17,330 bases of DNA from DASZTU01 sp035493835 (GTDB lineage: Bacteria; Pseudomonadota; Alphaproteobacteria; Rhizobiales; Devosiaceae), in contig DATJHO010000154.1 of NCBI GenBank assembly GCA_035493835.1, positions 1 through 17,330 of the forward strand. The letters run 5' to 3'. Shown piece after piece: positions 7,946 through 14,823 of the stretch (its first letter is position 1; each line of letters opens with the position of its first letter). A model generated the notes under the pieces. That model saw only the letters and a list, made by a program, of their open reading frames with translations, was not told where the DNA came from and searched no databases. The translations under genes and the position numbers were made by a program.

Positions 7946-8536
7946 TTGAACCGCGCCCGGAAAGAAGCGCCCGTCGTGACGCTGGCCCTGTCCGCCCCGC
8001 GTCGGCCGCCGGTGAGCCGCCTTGATTTCGGCGAGGTCATGTCGTGCATGGCCTCGACGGTCAGCGTGGTCACCGCGACGCATGGGGACGAGCAACTTGG
8101 CCGAACCGCCACCTCGGTATTTTCGCTGTCGGCGACCCCGCCCGCCGTCCTCGTCGCCGTGGATCTGGCCGCCCCGCTTTCTGATCTTATCGTCCAGGCG
8201 GGCGGCTTTTCCGTCGCCATGCTCGCCGCCGGCCAGGAGAGCATCGCCGATGCCTTTGCCGGCAAGTTGGGCCAAATCGATCGCTTTGCTCTCGGGACCT
8301 GGAGCCACTGGCCTTCCGGCAACCCGCGGTTGCAAGGCGCCGCCACCGCAATCGACTGCGAACTGATCGGCCGTATCGAAACGCAGACGCATGTGCTCTT
8401 CGCCGGGGCCATCATCGAGGCCGATACCTCTGGCGGTGCCGATCCCCTGCTCTGGCATCGCCGCCAGTATCATTTGCCGCACCCGTCGAAATCGCCCCCC
8501 GACAATGCCGGCACCTCGCCCGACCAGGCGGAGTGA
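7946..8536 (+). CDS. Flavin reductase-like domain protein (FMN-binding)
   Basis: The 196-residue product belongs to the flavin reductase-like (DIM6/NTAB, HpaC/RutF) family. These proteins bind FMN and usually use NAD(P)H to supply reduced flavin to a partner oxygenase. Family features are the N-terminal FGEVMSCMASTVSVVTA, then GRTATSVFSLSATPP at about 52-66, which contacts flavin. These are followed by PLSDLIVQAGGFSVAML and a C-terminal LLWHRRQYH. The start is taken as the TTG at 7946 because of a strong ribosome site; a GTG at 7976 is the alternative. The same frame stays open far upstream, antisense to gpr, which is a high-GC artefact. No monooxygenase partner is next to it. The flavin-consuming enzyme BluB lies 1.4 kb downstream, so a supply role is possible but unproven. 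Confidence 0.85.
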   Translation: MNRARKEAPVVTLALSAPRRPPVSRLDFGEVMSCMASTVSVVTATHGDEQLGRTATSVFSLSATPPAVLVAVDLAAPLSDLIVQAGGFSVAMLAAGQESIADAFAGKLGQIDRFALGTWSHWPSGNPRLQGAATAIDCELIGRIETQTHVLFAGAIIEADTSGGADPLLWHRRQYHLPHPSKSPPDNAGTSPDQAE

Positions 8537-8704
8537 CTACTTCCCGGGCCGCTTGGGTGGATACTGTACGCCGGTAATCGCCGACCAGTGGAGGTGATGA
8601 ACGACTCGCTCCGCCTTGCCGCGCGCATGGCGGGCAACGCTCGCCCCGCTCAGCAGAAGGAGCCAGGCGGCGAGGGCAAAGAGTAGCAGGGCCGGCAGTT
8701 TCAT
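8537..8704 (-). CDS. Small hypothetical protein with one hydrophobic N-terminal segment
   Basis: The 55-residue ORF starts MKLPALLLFALAAWLLLLSG, a single membrane segment or uncleaved signal. A basic, histidine-containing tail follows (ARHARGKAERVVHHLHW) and ends PPKRPGK. The family is not recognised. Its stop codon directly abuts the stop of the flavin reductase gene, with no base between them. The ribosome site is weak (ACGGAAACG). A longer frame begins at 8803, but the hydrophobic start at 8704 looks like a natural N-terminus. It could be a real small membrane protein or a chance ORF. Confidence 0.45.
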   Translation of the reverse strand: MKLPALLLFALAAWLLLLSGASVARHARGKAERVVHHLHWSAITGVQYPPKRPGK

Positions 8705-8869
8705 CGGGCGCGTTTCCGTAGGCTTGCACCCCGGGGTTCCATCACAACAAAGTGGCAACACTGAAACCTTGGGGCCGGCATGCACCAGTTTCGGGTCGAA
8801 CAAAATTGCCGCACCAACTCACGTCACGGGTACTGGACAGCGGTTCCCCAATGTCCGAATGTTTCGAAC

Positions 8870-9784
8870 ATGACAATGCACCGCTTCGCCCCCACCCGCT
8901 ACTACAACGCCATCGGCACGGCTCCCGCCGCCCTCACCATTGCCAGTGGCGACACGGTCGTCACCGAAACTCTCGACGCCCAGGGAGACGACAAGAACGG
9001 CGTCTCGCAGGCGCCCAGGGGAAACCCGATGAACGGGCCGATCTTCGTCACCGGTGCGGAGCCTGGCGATACGCTGCGCGTCACCATCGACGCCATGCGG
9101 CCGATCCGCGACACCGGCTGGACCCGGAGCGTTCTTGCCGCCAACGTCGTCGATCCGGAAACGGTGCGCGACCTGCCGCCGTCGGAGATCGTCACCTGGG
9201 CCATCGACCGCGAAGCCCTGACGGTGCAGCTTGCCAAGCCGGTGCCGGGTCTTGAATCCCTGGTGCTGCCACTCGAGCCGATGATCGGCTGCTTCGGCGT
9301 CGCTCCGAGCCGCGACCAGTCTTTCTCGACTGCAACCAGCGCCGAAAATGGCGGCAACATGGATTATCGGCTGTTCGGTCCGGGCACCACCGTGTGGCTG
9401 CCCGTGGCGGTGCCGGGCGCCCTGTTTTATCTCGGTGATTGCCACGCCGTGCAGGGCGATGGCGAGATCGTCGGCACCGGCGTCGAGACCTGCTTCGAGG
9501 TCACCGTGACGCTGACCGTCGAAAAGGAAAAGAAAATCACCTGGCCGCGCGGCGAGACCGCCGACGATATTTTTGCCGTCGGCAACGCCCGCCCGCTCGA
9601 TCAGGCGCTGCAGCACGCAACGACCGAGATGCTGAACTGGCTCACGGGCGAGTACGGGCTCGACAAGACCGCCGCCAGCCATTTGCTGGGCCAGGTCGTT
9701 CGTTACGATGTCGGCAACGTGTTCGACCCGGCCTATACCATGGCCTGCCGCGTCGCCAAGAAGTGGCTCCCCAAGCGGCCGTAA
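8870..9784 (+). CDS. Acetamidase/formamidase family protein
   Basis: The 304-residue protein matches the FmdA/AmdA family, which hydrolyses short amides to the acid and ammonia. Conserved blocks are NPMNGPIFVTGAEPGDTL at 52-69, MIGCFGVAP at 138-146, and GGNMDYR at 161-167. The signature PGALFYLGDCHAVQGDGE lies at about 182-199 and contributes metal and catalytic residues in this family. The start is chosen at 8870 by where family similarity begins (MTMHRFAPTRYYN), because there is no good ribosome site. An in-frame ATG at 8780 is an alternative with a GGGG tract upstream. The gene stands alone: no amide transporter (FmdDEF/Urt type) is adjacent, so the substrate is uncertain. Confidence 0.88.
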   Translation: MTMHRFAPTRYYNAIGTAPAALTIASGDTVVTETLDAQGDDKNGVSQAPRGNPMNGPIFVTGAEPGDTLRVTIDAMRPIRDTGWTRSVLAANVVDPETVRDLPPSEIVTWAIDREALTVQLAKPVPGLESLVLPLEPMIGCFGVAPSRDQSFSTATSAENGGNMDYRLFGPGTTVWLPVAVPGALFYLGDCHAVQGDGEIVGTGVETCFEVTVTLTVEKEKKITWPRGETADDIFAVGNARPLDQALQHATTEMLNWLTGEYGLDKTAASHLLGQVVRYDVGNVFDPAYTMACRVAKKWLPKRP

Positions 9785-9840
9785 GCCGCACGCGCTGTCG
9801 CGTTTCCGGCTGCCAGCACACTTCCGGACGCCCCGGAGCC

Positions 9841-9867
9841 GTTCATCGTTTCAAGGAAACGCTGAAC
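9841..9867. repeat. Short hairpin downstream of the acetamidase gene
   Basis: The 12-bp arms GTTCATCGTTTC and GAAACGCTGAAC pair with one mismatch around an AAG loop. There is no T-run, so it is a poor intrinsic terminator. It is probably part of the repeat-rich spacer 9785-9981. Confidence 0.5.
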
Positions 9868-9880
9868 GATCTCCGAGGCT

Positions 9881-9940
9881 TGGTTGTGTCGCGTTTCCGA
9901 ACCGGAAAAGTGGTAGCCACTTTTCCTCGAAACCCTCTAA
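9881..9940. repeat. Rhizobial-type intergenic hairpin element upstream of bluB
   Basis: A perfect inverted repeat GGAAAAGTGG-TAG-CCACTTTTCC spans 9904-9926. It is preceded by TGTCGCGTTTCCG (9887-9899), and the same 13-mer also occurs at 9796-9808. The combination of a CGTTTCCGAACCG flank and an AAAAGTGG/CCACTTTT stem resembles a repeat I recall as common between genes in Hyphomicrobiales genomes. Confidence 0.6.
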
Positions 9941-9981
9941 GAGCGGCGTCCGGTCAACTGTCATGAGTCGCGGCAACGAGT

Positions 9982-10623
9982 ATGGATGGCGCACCCAGCT
10001 TCGAACCTGAGTTCCGCGAGCAATTGCTCGATCTCTTCGTCTGGCGCCGCGACGTCCGCCGCTTCCGGCGCGACCCGTTGCCTGAAGGGGCCCTCGAACG
10101 CCTGATCGGCATCGCGGCGCTTTCGCCCTCGGTCGGGCTGAGCGAGCCCTGGCGCTTCGTGCTGGTGGAAAGCCCCGAGGTCCGCGCCAAAATCCGGGCC
10201 AATTTCGAGGCGGCCAATGCCGAAGCGCTCAGCGCCCAGAATGAGGATCGCGCCGGGCTTTACGCGCGGCTGAAACTGGCGGGGCTCGATGATGCGCCGG
10301 TCCAGTTCGCGCTCTTCGCCGACAGGGGCACGCTGCAGGGGCACGGGCTCGGCCGGCTCACCATGCCAAGGACCATCGACTATTCGGCGGTGATGGCCCT
10401 CCACACCCTCTGGCTCGCCGCACGCGCGGAAGGCATTGGCCTCGGCTGGGTCTCCATCCTTGATCCCGAGGCAGCATCCCGCACGCTTGACGCAGCCCCC
10501 GGCTGGGAACTGATCGGCTATTTCTGCCTCGGCTGGCCCGTTGCGGACGACTGGAAGCCCGCCCTCGAGCGCCAGGCCTGGGAACAGCGCCGCGCGCCGG
10601 CCTCGACGATTCACCGCAGGTAA
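9982..10623 (+). CDS. bluB: 5,6-dimethylbenzimidazole synthase BluB
   Basis: The 213-residue protein is a BluB-type member of the nitroreductase fold. BluB consumes FMNH2 and oxygen to make 5,6-dimethylbenzimidazole, the lower ligand of cobalamin, in the cytoplasm. Visible blocks are RRDVRRFRRDPLPE at 22-35, PSVGLSEPWRF at 49-59, and a C-terminal GIGLGWVSILDP at 151-162. Asp31 and Ser158 lie in the motifs that hold the key Asp and Ser of the Sinorhizobium enzyme (an inferred match). Length fits the family. The ATG at 9982 has only a weak CGAG ribosome site. No other cobalamin gene and no recognisable B12 riboswitch lie in the window. Identification is strong because BluB separates well from other nitroreductases in the SVGLSEPW and GWVSILDP motifs. 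Confidence 0.92.
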   Translation: MDGAPSFEPEFREQLLDLFVWRRDVRRFRRDPLPEGALERLIGIAALSPSVGLSEPWRFVLVESPEVRAKIRANFEAANAEALSAQNEDRAGLYARLKLAGLDDAPVQFALFADRGTLQGHGLGRLTMPRTIDYSAVMALHTLWLAARAEGIGLGWVSILDPEAASRTLDAAPGWELIGYFCLGWPVADDWKPALERQAWEQRRAPASTIHRR

Positions 10624-10667
10624 GCGCCCCTCTTCATCGAGCGCTCCAGCGCACTCAAAGCTCACCT

Positions 10668-10776
10668 AACAACCCCCACCCCTGCCCCCCTCAAGGGGAG
10701 GGGGACGATGTAGCGCGGCCGTGCCACAGGTCCTCTCCCTTTGAGCGGAGGGTGGCGGCAGCCGGGTGGGGTTGTT
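10668..10776 (+). repeat. Intergenic palindromic element, copy B
   Basis: The element lies between bluB and the arsR-type gene. Its ends are inverted repeats: AACAACCCCCACCC (10668-10681) and GGGTGGGGTTGTT (10764-10776). Inside are a C-run/G-run hairpin around 10685-10704 and the family core GTGCCACAGGTCCTCTCCC. It stops about 40 bp before the arsR promoter. Confidence 0.75.
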
Positions 10777-10814
10777 TTCCTGTTCCGGGAGCTGAGTGGT
10801 CGCCGCCCCCCTTC

Positions 10815-10843
10815 TTGACATCCTGCTCGCCCAGTTCCATAAC
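10815..10843 (+). promoter_or_regulatory. Promoter of the arsR-VOC-SRPBCC operon
   Basis: TTGACA (10815-10820) is a perfect -35 box. CATAAC (10838-10843) lies 17 nt downstream as a -10 box. Transcription would begin near 10850, about 24 nt before the ATG at 10874. The -10 box is embedded in the operator-like inverted repeat. Confidence 0.6.
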
Positions 10844-10871
10844 CAGACAGTTACAAAACTATTCGGTTATG
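10838..10871. promoter_or_regulatory. Operator-like inverted repeats for the ArsR-type repressor
   Basis: A perfect inverted repeat CATAACC (10838-10844) and GGTTATG (10865-10871) spans the -10 box and start region. Within it are two 12-bp half-palindromes, AACCAGACAGTT (10841-10852) and AACTATTCGGTT (10857-10868). Both have the form AACY-N4-RGTT and their centres are 16 nt apart. Two dimer sites overlapping the promoter fit autorepression by the downstream ArsR protein; binding is inferred. Confidence 0.55.
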
Positions 10872-10873
10872 CA

Positions 10874-11215
10874 ATGACGCCGTCCGAGCAGCTCGATGCC
10901 ACCTTCATCGCCCTCGCCGATCCAACGCGGCGGGCGATCCTGGCGCGGCTGGCGACGGGGCAAGCATCGGTTGCCGAGCTGGCGAAGCCCTTCGACATCA
11001 GCCAGCCGGCGATCTCGAAACATTTGAAGATCCTGGAGCGCGCGGGGCTCGTCACCCAGGGCCGCGACGCGCAGCGTCGGCCGCGGCGCATTGAGGTGGC
11101 CCCGCTTGCCGAAGCCAATGCCTGGCTCGAGCGTTATCGCGATCTCTGGGAGGCAAGTTTTCAACGGCTCGACAGCCTGCTCGAGGAGATGCAGGCGATC
11201 CGGCCAAAACTTTAA
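10874..11215 (+). CDS. ArsR-family winged-helix repressor (AHSA1-operon type)
   Basis: The 113-residue protein is a compact winged-helix regulator. DPTRRAILARLATGQASVAEL is the first helix pair, and the recognition helix contains ISQPAISKHLKILERAGLV. The wing lies around RRPRRIEV. It contains no cysteine at all, so the metal-sensing sites of classical ArsR/SmtB proteins are absent. This fits the metal-independent subgroup that sits beside SRPBCC/AHSA1 genes. The start is set at the ATG 10874 just after the operator-like repeats; a longer GTG frame from 10796 would run through the promoter. It is followed 11 bp later by the VOC gene, and the three genes probably form an autoregulated operon. 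The signal it senses is unknown. Confidence 0.87.
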   Translation: MTPSEQLDATFIALADPTRRAILARLATGQASVAELAKPFDISQPAISKHLKILERAGLVTQGRDAQRRPRRIEVAPLAEANAWLERYRDLWEASFQRLDSLLEEMQAIRPKL

Positions 11216-11226
11216 GAGGAGGACCT

Positions 11227-11700
11227 ATGCAGAAAATCACCCCGTTCCTGTGGTTCGACACCCAGGCCGAAGACGCCGCCAATTTTTACGTCTCGCTCTT
11301 CCCCAATTCGCGCATCACCTATGTCAGCCGCTATGGCGACGCCGGTCCCGGCCCCAAAGGCAGCGCGATGGTCGTCAGCTTCGAGCTCGATGGCCAGCGC
11401 TACAACGCCATTAATGGCGGCCCGACCTACAAGCTTTCCCCTGCCTTTTCCCTCTCGGTCAGTTGCAAGGACCAGGCCGAAGTCGATTTCTACTGGAACA
11501 AGCTGCTGGAGGGTGGCGGCGTCGAAAACCAGTGCGCCTGGCTGCAGGACCGCTTCGGCCTCTCCTGGCAAATCGTCCCCGATGCGCTGCCCCGCTACCT
11601 CGGCGACAGCGATCGGGCCAAGGCCAACCGGGTCATGCTGGCGATGCTCAAGATGAAGAAAATCATCGTCGCCGATCTCGACAAGGCCTACGCGGCCTGA
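11227..11700 (+). CDS. VOC-fold protein, PhnB / 3-demethylubiquinone methyltransferase-like family
   Basis: The 157-residue protein belongs to the PhnB-like branch of the vicinal-oxygen-chelate (glyoxalase) fold. Typical blocks are PFLWFDTQAEDAANFYVSLF at 6-25, then PNSRI. Further on are YKLSPAFSLSVSCKDQAEVD and a C-terminal FGLSWQIVPDALPRYL. Despite the database name, most members are not methyltransferases and have no proven reaction. An AGGAGG ribosome site lies 4-9 nt before the ATG. It is the middle gene of the arsR operon, between the regulator and the SRPBCC gene (31 bp to the latter), a common trio in proteobacteria. A role in binding or modifying a small molecule sensed by the regulator is only a guess. 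Confidence 0.87.
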   Translation: MQKITPFLWFDTQAEDAANFYVSLFPNSRITYVSRYGDAGPGPKGSAMVVSFELDGQRYNAINGGPTYKLSPAFSLSVSCKDQAEVDFYWNKLLEGGGVENQCAWLQDRFGLSWQIVPDALPRYLGDSDRAKANRVMLAMLKMKKIIVADLDKAYAA

Positions 11701-11731
11701 AGAGTTCGGCCCTCAAACATGGGAGTTGCAA

Positions 11732-12226
11732 ATGCCCTCTACCCATAAGGCGGAAGTGACGCTGCCGTCCGATACTGAAATCCTCGTCATTCGCAATTTC
11801 GACGCGCCGCCCGCCCTCGTCTATCGGGCATTCATCGAGCCGGCGCTGGTCAAGCGCTGGATGCTGGGCCCACCCGGCTGGTCGATGCCGGTCTGCGAAA
11901 TCGATTATCGCATCGGCGGCAAATACCACTATCGCTGGCGCAACGAGGCCGACGGAAACGAGTTCGGCCTAACCGGCGTGTTCGAGGAGATCGAGCCCGA
12001 AAAGACCCTCAACAGCCGCGAGCGCTTTGAGGACACCACGCTCGAGGACGAGGCCCACATCGCCACCAGCTTCCGCCCGAATGGCGCCGGTACGCGGGTG
12101 GTCTACCTCATCACCTCCGAATCCAAGGAAGCCCGCGACAAGGCCCTCGCCACCGGCATGACCGACGGCATGGAGCTGAGTTTTCAGCTGCTCGACAAGG
12201 TGCTTGCCGAGATGAGGGTGCACTGA
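11732..12226 (+). CDS. SRPBCC family protein, AHSA1-like domain
   Basis: The 164-residue protein has the START-like SRPBCC fold of the AHSA1 (activator of Hsp90 ATPase homologue) domain family, which forms a deep hydrophobic ligand pocket. Family features are the early IRNFDAPPALVYRAF, then PALVKRWMLGPPGW and CEIDYRIGGKYHYRW. GVFEEIEPEKTL follows, and the C-terminal helix is GMELSFQLLDKVLAEM. The ATG at 11732 is preferred over the in-frame TTG at 11726 because GGGAG sits 6 nt before it. It is the last gene of the ArsR operon. Such proteins paired with cysteine-free ArsR regulators are widespread, but their ligands are mostly unknown. Confidence 0.87.
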   Translation: MPSTHKAEVTLPSDTEILVIRNFDAPPALVYRAFIEPALVKRWMLGPPGWSMPVCEIDYRIGGKYHYRWRNEADGNEFGLTGVFEEIEPEKTLNSRERFEDTTLEDEAHIATSFRPNGAGTRVVYLITSESKEARDKALATGMTDGMELSFQLLDKVLAEMRVH

Positions 12227-12250
12227 GAACGAAGGGTCGCCAGCAGAGCG

Positions 12251-12375
12251 GTGCCACAGCTTCCCCTCCCCCTGCCGGGAGGGTGGCGGCAGCCGGGTGG
12301 GGGTACTTCCCCAAGCAGTGCCAGTGCAAGAACCCCACCCCTGCCCCCTCCTCGCAAGGGGGAGGGAGACGAAGG
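12251..12375 (+). repeat. Intergenic palindromic element, locus C (two half-copies)
   Basis: The convergent junction of the SRPBCC and carbonic anhydrase genes holds a right half (GTGCCACAGCTTCCCCTCCCC to GCCGGGTGGGGG, ending near 12303). A left half follows (from AACCCCACCCCTG near 12333 to GGGGGAGGGAGACG). The halves are in the opposite order to copies A and B, as if two partial elements met. The C/G-run hairpins here may serve as a terminator for both genes. Confidence 0.65.
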
Positions 12376-12409
12376 GGGCGCCCTCTCCCCGCATTGAACA
12401 AAGCAAATA

Positions 12410-13051
12410 TTACGGCCCTTCGCCCACCGCCTCGAAGCGGCCGCTGAGGGGATCGCGGACCAAGAGGCGGCCGGAGGCGACGCCGAAATAGGCGCCGTGC
12501 AGATCGAGCCGGCCCTGCTCCACCTTGGACTTGACCCAAGGGAAGGTCATCAGGTTCTCGAGGCTCAGTTCCACCGAGGCAAATTCGAGGCGCCGCTGAT
12601 AGGCGTCGGCGTCGTAGCGCGCGTGCGGGCCGAGCGCCGCGGCGGCGGGAGCGATCTGGGACATCCACTGGGTGATGAAATCGCCCTGCGACAGTGGCGC
12701 CTGGTCCTGGGCAAAGAATTTGATGCCGCCGCAATGGGCGTGCCCGAGCACCACGATGTGCCGGATTCCCAGCGCCTGCACGCCGAACTCGAGGGCGGCG
12801 CTCGTGCCGTGCTGGCTGCCGCGGTCGGCCTCATAGCGCGGCACGATGTTGGCGACGTTGCGCACGACCAGCAACTCGCCGGGCGCCGCATCAAAGATCA
12901 CCTCTGGCGAGACCCGCGAATCCACGCACCCGATGACCATGATCTCCGGCCGCTGACCGCGCTCGGCGAGCATTGCGTAACGCGACTTTTCCCGCGCAAA
13001 CCGCCCCTCGACGAAACTCGTATAACCTTCGGTCAGTCTTTCCGGAAACAT
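12410..13051 (-). CDS. Beta-class carbonic anhydrase
   Basis: The 213-residue protein interconverts CO2 and bicarbonate in the cytoplasm using zinc. Zinc ligands are visible as Cys42 and Asp44 in GCVDSR (41-46), and His104 and Cys107 in GHAHCGG (103-109). Arg46 is the partner of Asp44 in the usual Asp-Arg dyad. Other family blocks are PGELLVVRNVANIVP and HGTSAALEFGVQALG. The ATG has GAGG upstream at a normal distance. It faces the SRPBCC gene tail to tail. The sugar dehydrogenase gene lies upstream on the same strand, but a 248-bp repeat-containing gap makes co-transcription unlikely. Length and motifs are complete, so the call is firm. Confidence 0.95.
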   Translation of the reverse strand: MFPERLTEGYTSFVEGRFAREKSRYAMLAERGQRPEIMVIGCVDSRVSPEVIFDAAPGELLVVRNVANIVPRYEADRGSQHGTSAALEFGVQALGIRHIVVLGHAHCGGIKFFAQDQAPLSQGDFITQWMSQIAPAAAALGPHARYDADAYQRRLEFASVELSLENLMTFPWVKSKVEQGRLDLHGAYFGVASGRLLVRDPLSGRFEAVGEGP

Positions 13052-13135
13052 CCAAACCTCGCAATGAACTACTCCTGATCGTCCTATCAGAGGCTTCAGA
13101 TCCCCCTCAACCCTTACGCCTGCGCCTGGGGCTCA

Positions 13136-13287
13136 CCCCTCACCCGCCTGCTGGCACCCTCTCCCGCAAGGGGAGAGGGAAGCTGCGGCACGGCCGGCGC
13201 CCTCGCCTCCTTCTTCCCTTGCGGGAGAAGGAGGCGCGAAGCGACGAAAGAAGGGGGCCACAGACTGCAGCAGGCGTCCGTGAGGGG
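13136..13287 (-). repeat. Intergenic palindromic element, copy D (inverted orientation)
   Basis: Its minus strand matches copy A: GTGCCGCAGCTTCCCTCTCCC followed by the GGGAGAGGG arm and GCAGGCGGGTGAGGGG. Ends are inverted repeats (CCCCTCACCCGCCTGCTG at the left; CAGCAGGCGTCCGTGAGGGG at the right). The hairpin arms are 13157-13165 and 13171-13179. It lies between the 3' end of the sugar dehydrogenase and the 5' side of the carbonic anhydrase gene. Confidence 0.75.
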
Positions 13288-13299
13288 TAGCATTAAACG

Positions 13300-14649
13300 C
13301 TACCCCCCATAGGTGACGCGCCAGATCGTGCCATTGCCATCCTCGGACACGAACAACGAGCCGTCCTTGCCGACGGCGAGCCCGACTGGGCGGCCCCAGA
13401 CGGCCCCGTTCGGCTGGACGAACCCGGTGACGAAATCCTGGTATTCGCCGGTCGGCTTGCCGTCCTTGAACAGCAGCCGCACCACCTTGTAGCCGGTGCG
13501 ATCGCTGCGGTTCCACGAGCCGTGCAGCGCTACGAAGGCATCGCCCTTGTATTCGGGCGGGAACTGATCGCCCTCGTAAAAGGCGATGTTGAGCGGGGCA
13601 GAGTGCGCCTGCATCAACACATCGGGGAGTGTCAGCTTGCCGGCGAGATCCGGCCGCGCGCCGGCATGCCCCGGGTCCTCATGGCCGCCGAGGTAATACC
13701 ACGGCCAGCCATACCAGCCGCCTTCCTTCACCGCCGTCGCGTATTCGAAGGGCACATTGTTGCCGAGCATGTCGCGCTCGTTGACGACGCACCAGAGCTG
13801 CTCGGTTGCCGGCTGCAGCGTCATGCCGGCGCAATTCCTGAGGCCGGTGGCGTAGATCTTCTTGTCCTTGCCGTCCGGCGTGAGCGCCCAGACCGCCGCG
13901 CGGCCCATCTCGCTGCCCCAGGCCTCGCCAAGGGGGTGGTCCTCGGTCCATGCGGCTAGCCCACCCGGCGGCCGCTTGCCCATGTCCTCCGCGTCATTGC
14001 TGCCTGAGCCCACGGAAAGGAACATCGTCTTGGTATCGGGGGTGAAGATGATGTCGCGCGTCCAATGATGAGTGGATGGCACATCGGCGACCACGGTCTC
14101 AGGCCGCCCCTGGGCCTTGAGATCACCCGACTTGTAGGGATAGCGCACGACGCTGTTGCTGTTGGCTATATAGATCCATTTGGGATCGGGTCCTGGCGGG
14201 TAGAAATTGATCCCGTAGGGCTGATGCAGCCCGGTTGCGAACACGTTATGCGCCTCGGGCTTGGCATCACCGGCGGGGATTCGGTAGACCAGCACCCGAT
14301 TGGCCCGGCTGTCGGCCACGAACAAATCGCCATTGGGTGCGACCCGCATGGCCCGCGGGTTCCGGATGCCGGAAGCCACCAGCTCGACCTTGAACCCCTG
14401 CTGCACCTTGGGCATGGCGCCGGCCGGCATAGGAACGACGTCGGGCGCGTTGGCAGCCGTGTCTGCCTGGTCCGGCGGCGGCTGGTCCTTGATGGTAAGG
14501 TGCCGGGTAATCCCCGGCGCGTCCTTCTGATACCCCCCAAAGGCGGCGGCGCCGGAAAGCAGCTTGCCCGTCGCGGTGTCGTCCGCGGCCAATGCCGCGC
14601 CCGGAAGCACCCCCGCCAAAAGCAATGCCGCGAGCCAACCGATTCTCAT
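13300..14649 (-). CDS. Exported PQQ-dependent sugar dehydrogenase, sorbosone dehydrogenase family
   Basis: The 449-residue protein has a signal peptide (MRIGWLAALLLAGVLPGAALA, residues 1-21), so it should act in the periplasm. It is a six-bladed propeller of the soluble glucose/sorbosone dehydrogenase type, which oxidises sugars or aldehydes with PQQ. Blade motifs include GFKVELVASGIRNPRAMRVA (85-104), DLFVADS, and HHWTRDIIFTPD. NCAGMTLQP, VALHGSWNRSDRTGYKVV and DGSLFVSEDGNGTIWRV lie in the C-terminal half. The ATG at 14649 is chosen because GGGAGG sits 6 nt upstream and the signal peptide begins there; the frame is open 14 codons further. It is divergent from the old yellow enzyme gene. Substrate and cofactor are inferred from the family; no PQQ biosynthesis genes are in view. 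Confidence 0.88.
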   Translation of the reverse strand: MRIGWLAALLLAGVLPGAALAADDTATGKLLSGAAAFGGYQKDAPGITRHLTIKDQPPPDQADTAANAPDVVPMPAGAMPKVQQGFKVELVASGIRNPRAMRVAPNGDLFVADSRANRVLVYRIPAGDAKPEAHNVFATGLHQPYGINFYPPGPDPKWIYIANSNSVVRYPYKSGDLKAQGRPETVVADVPSTHHWTRDIIFTPDTKTMFLSVGSGSNDAEDMGKRPPGGLAAWTEDHPLGEAWGSEMGRAAVWALTPDGKDKKIYATGLRNCAGMTLQPATEQLWCVVNERDMLGNNVPFEYATAVKEGGWYGWPWYYLGGHEDPGHAGARPDLAGKLTLPDVLMQAHSAPLNIAFYEGDQFPPEYKGDAFVALHGSWNRSDRTGYKVVRLLFKDGKPTGEYQDFVTGFVQPNGAVWGRPVGLAVGKDGSLFVSEDGNGTIWRVTYGG

Positions 14650-14728
14650 CGCATACCTCCCTTTTTCCCAAGGAAAAGAACGCGGCGGCAACCTCGGGCG
14701 TTCCCCTCACGCAGGATTGGGTCCATCG

Positions 14729-14763
14729 GCACTTGCCGATGCAGTGGGTAAGTGCGCTATACA
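14729..14763 (+). promoter_or_regulatory. Candidate promoter and inverted repeat upstream of the old yellow enzyme gene
   Basis: TTGCCG (14733-14738) and TATACA (14758-14763) lie 19 nt apart, slightly wide. They overlap an inverted repeat GCACTT (14729-14734) and AAGTGC (14750-14755), which could bind a regulator. The 174-bp divergent spacer also has to serve the sugar dehydrogenase on the other strand. Confidence 0.35.
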
Positions 14764-14823
14764 AAGTACTCCACGTCCTCGAACGAACTCGAGCACGCCC
14801 TCCACACAATCGAGTCCCCCCTT

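Noticed and set aside
8819..9682. 287-codon minus-strand frame
   Set aside because: It is the shadow of the acetamidase/formamidase gene.
9785..9981. Cobalamin riboswitch upstream of bluB
   Set aside because: No B12-box-like conserved core was seen. The structure present is repeat-type hairpins.
12497..13078. 193-codon plus-strand frame
   Set aside because: It is antisense to the carbonic anhydrase, whose zinc ligands are intact.
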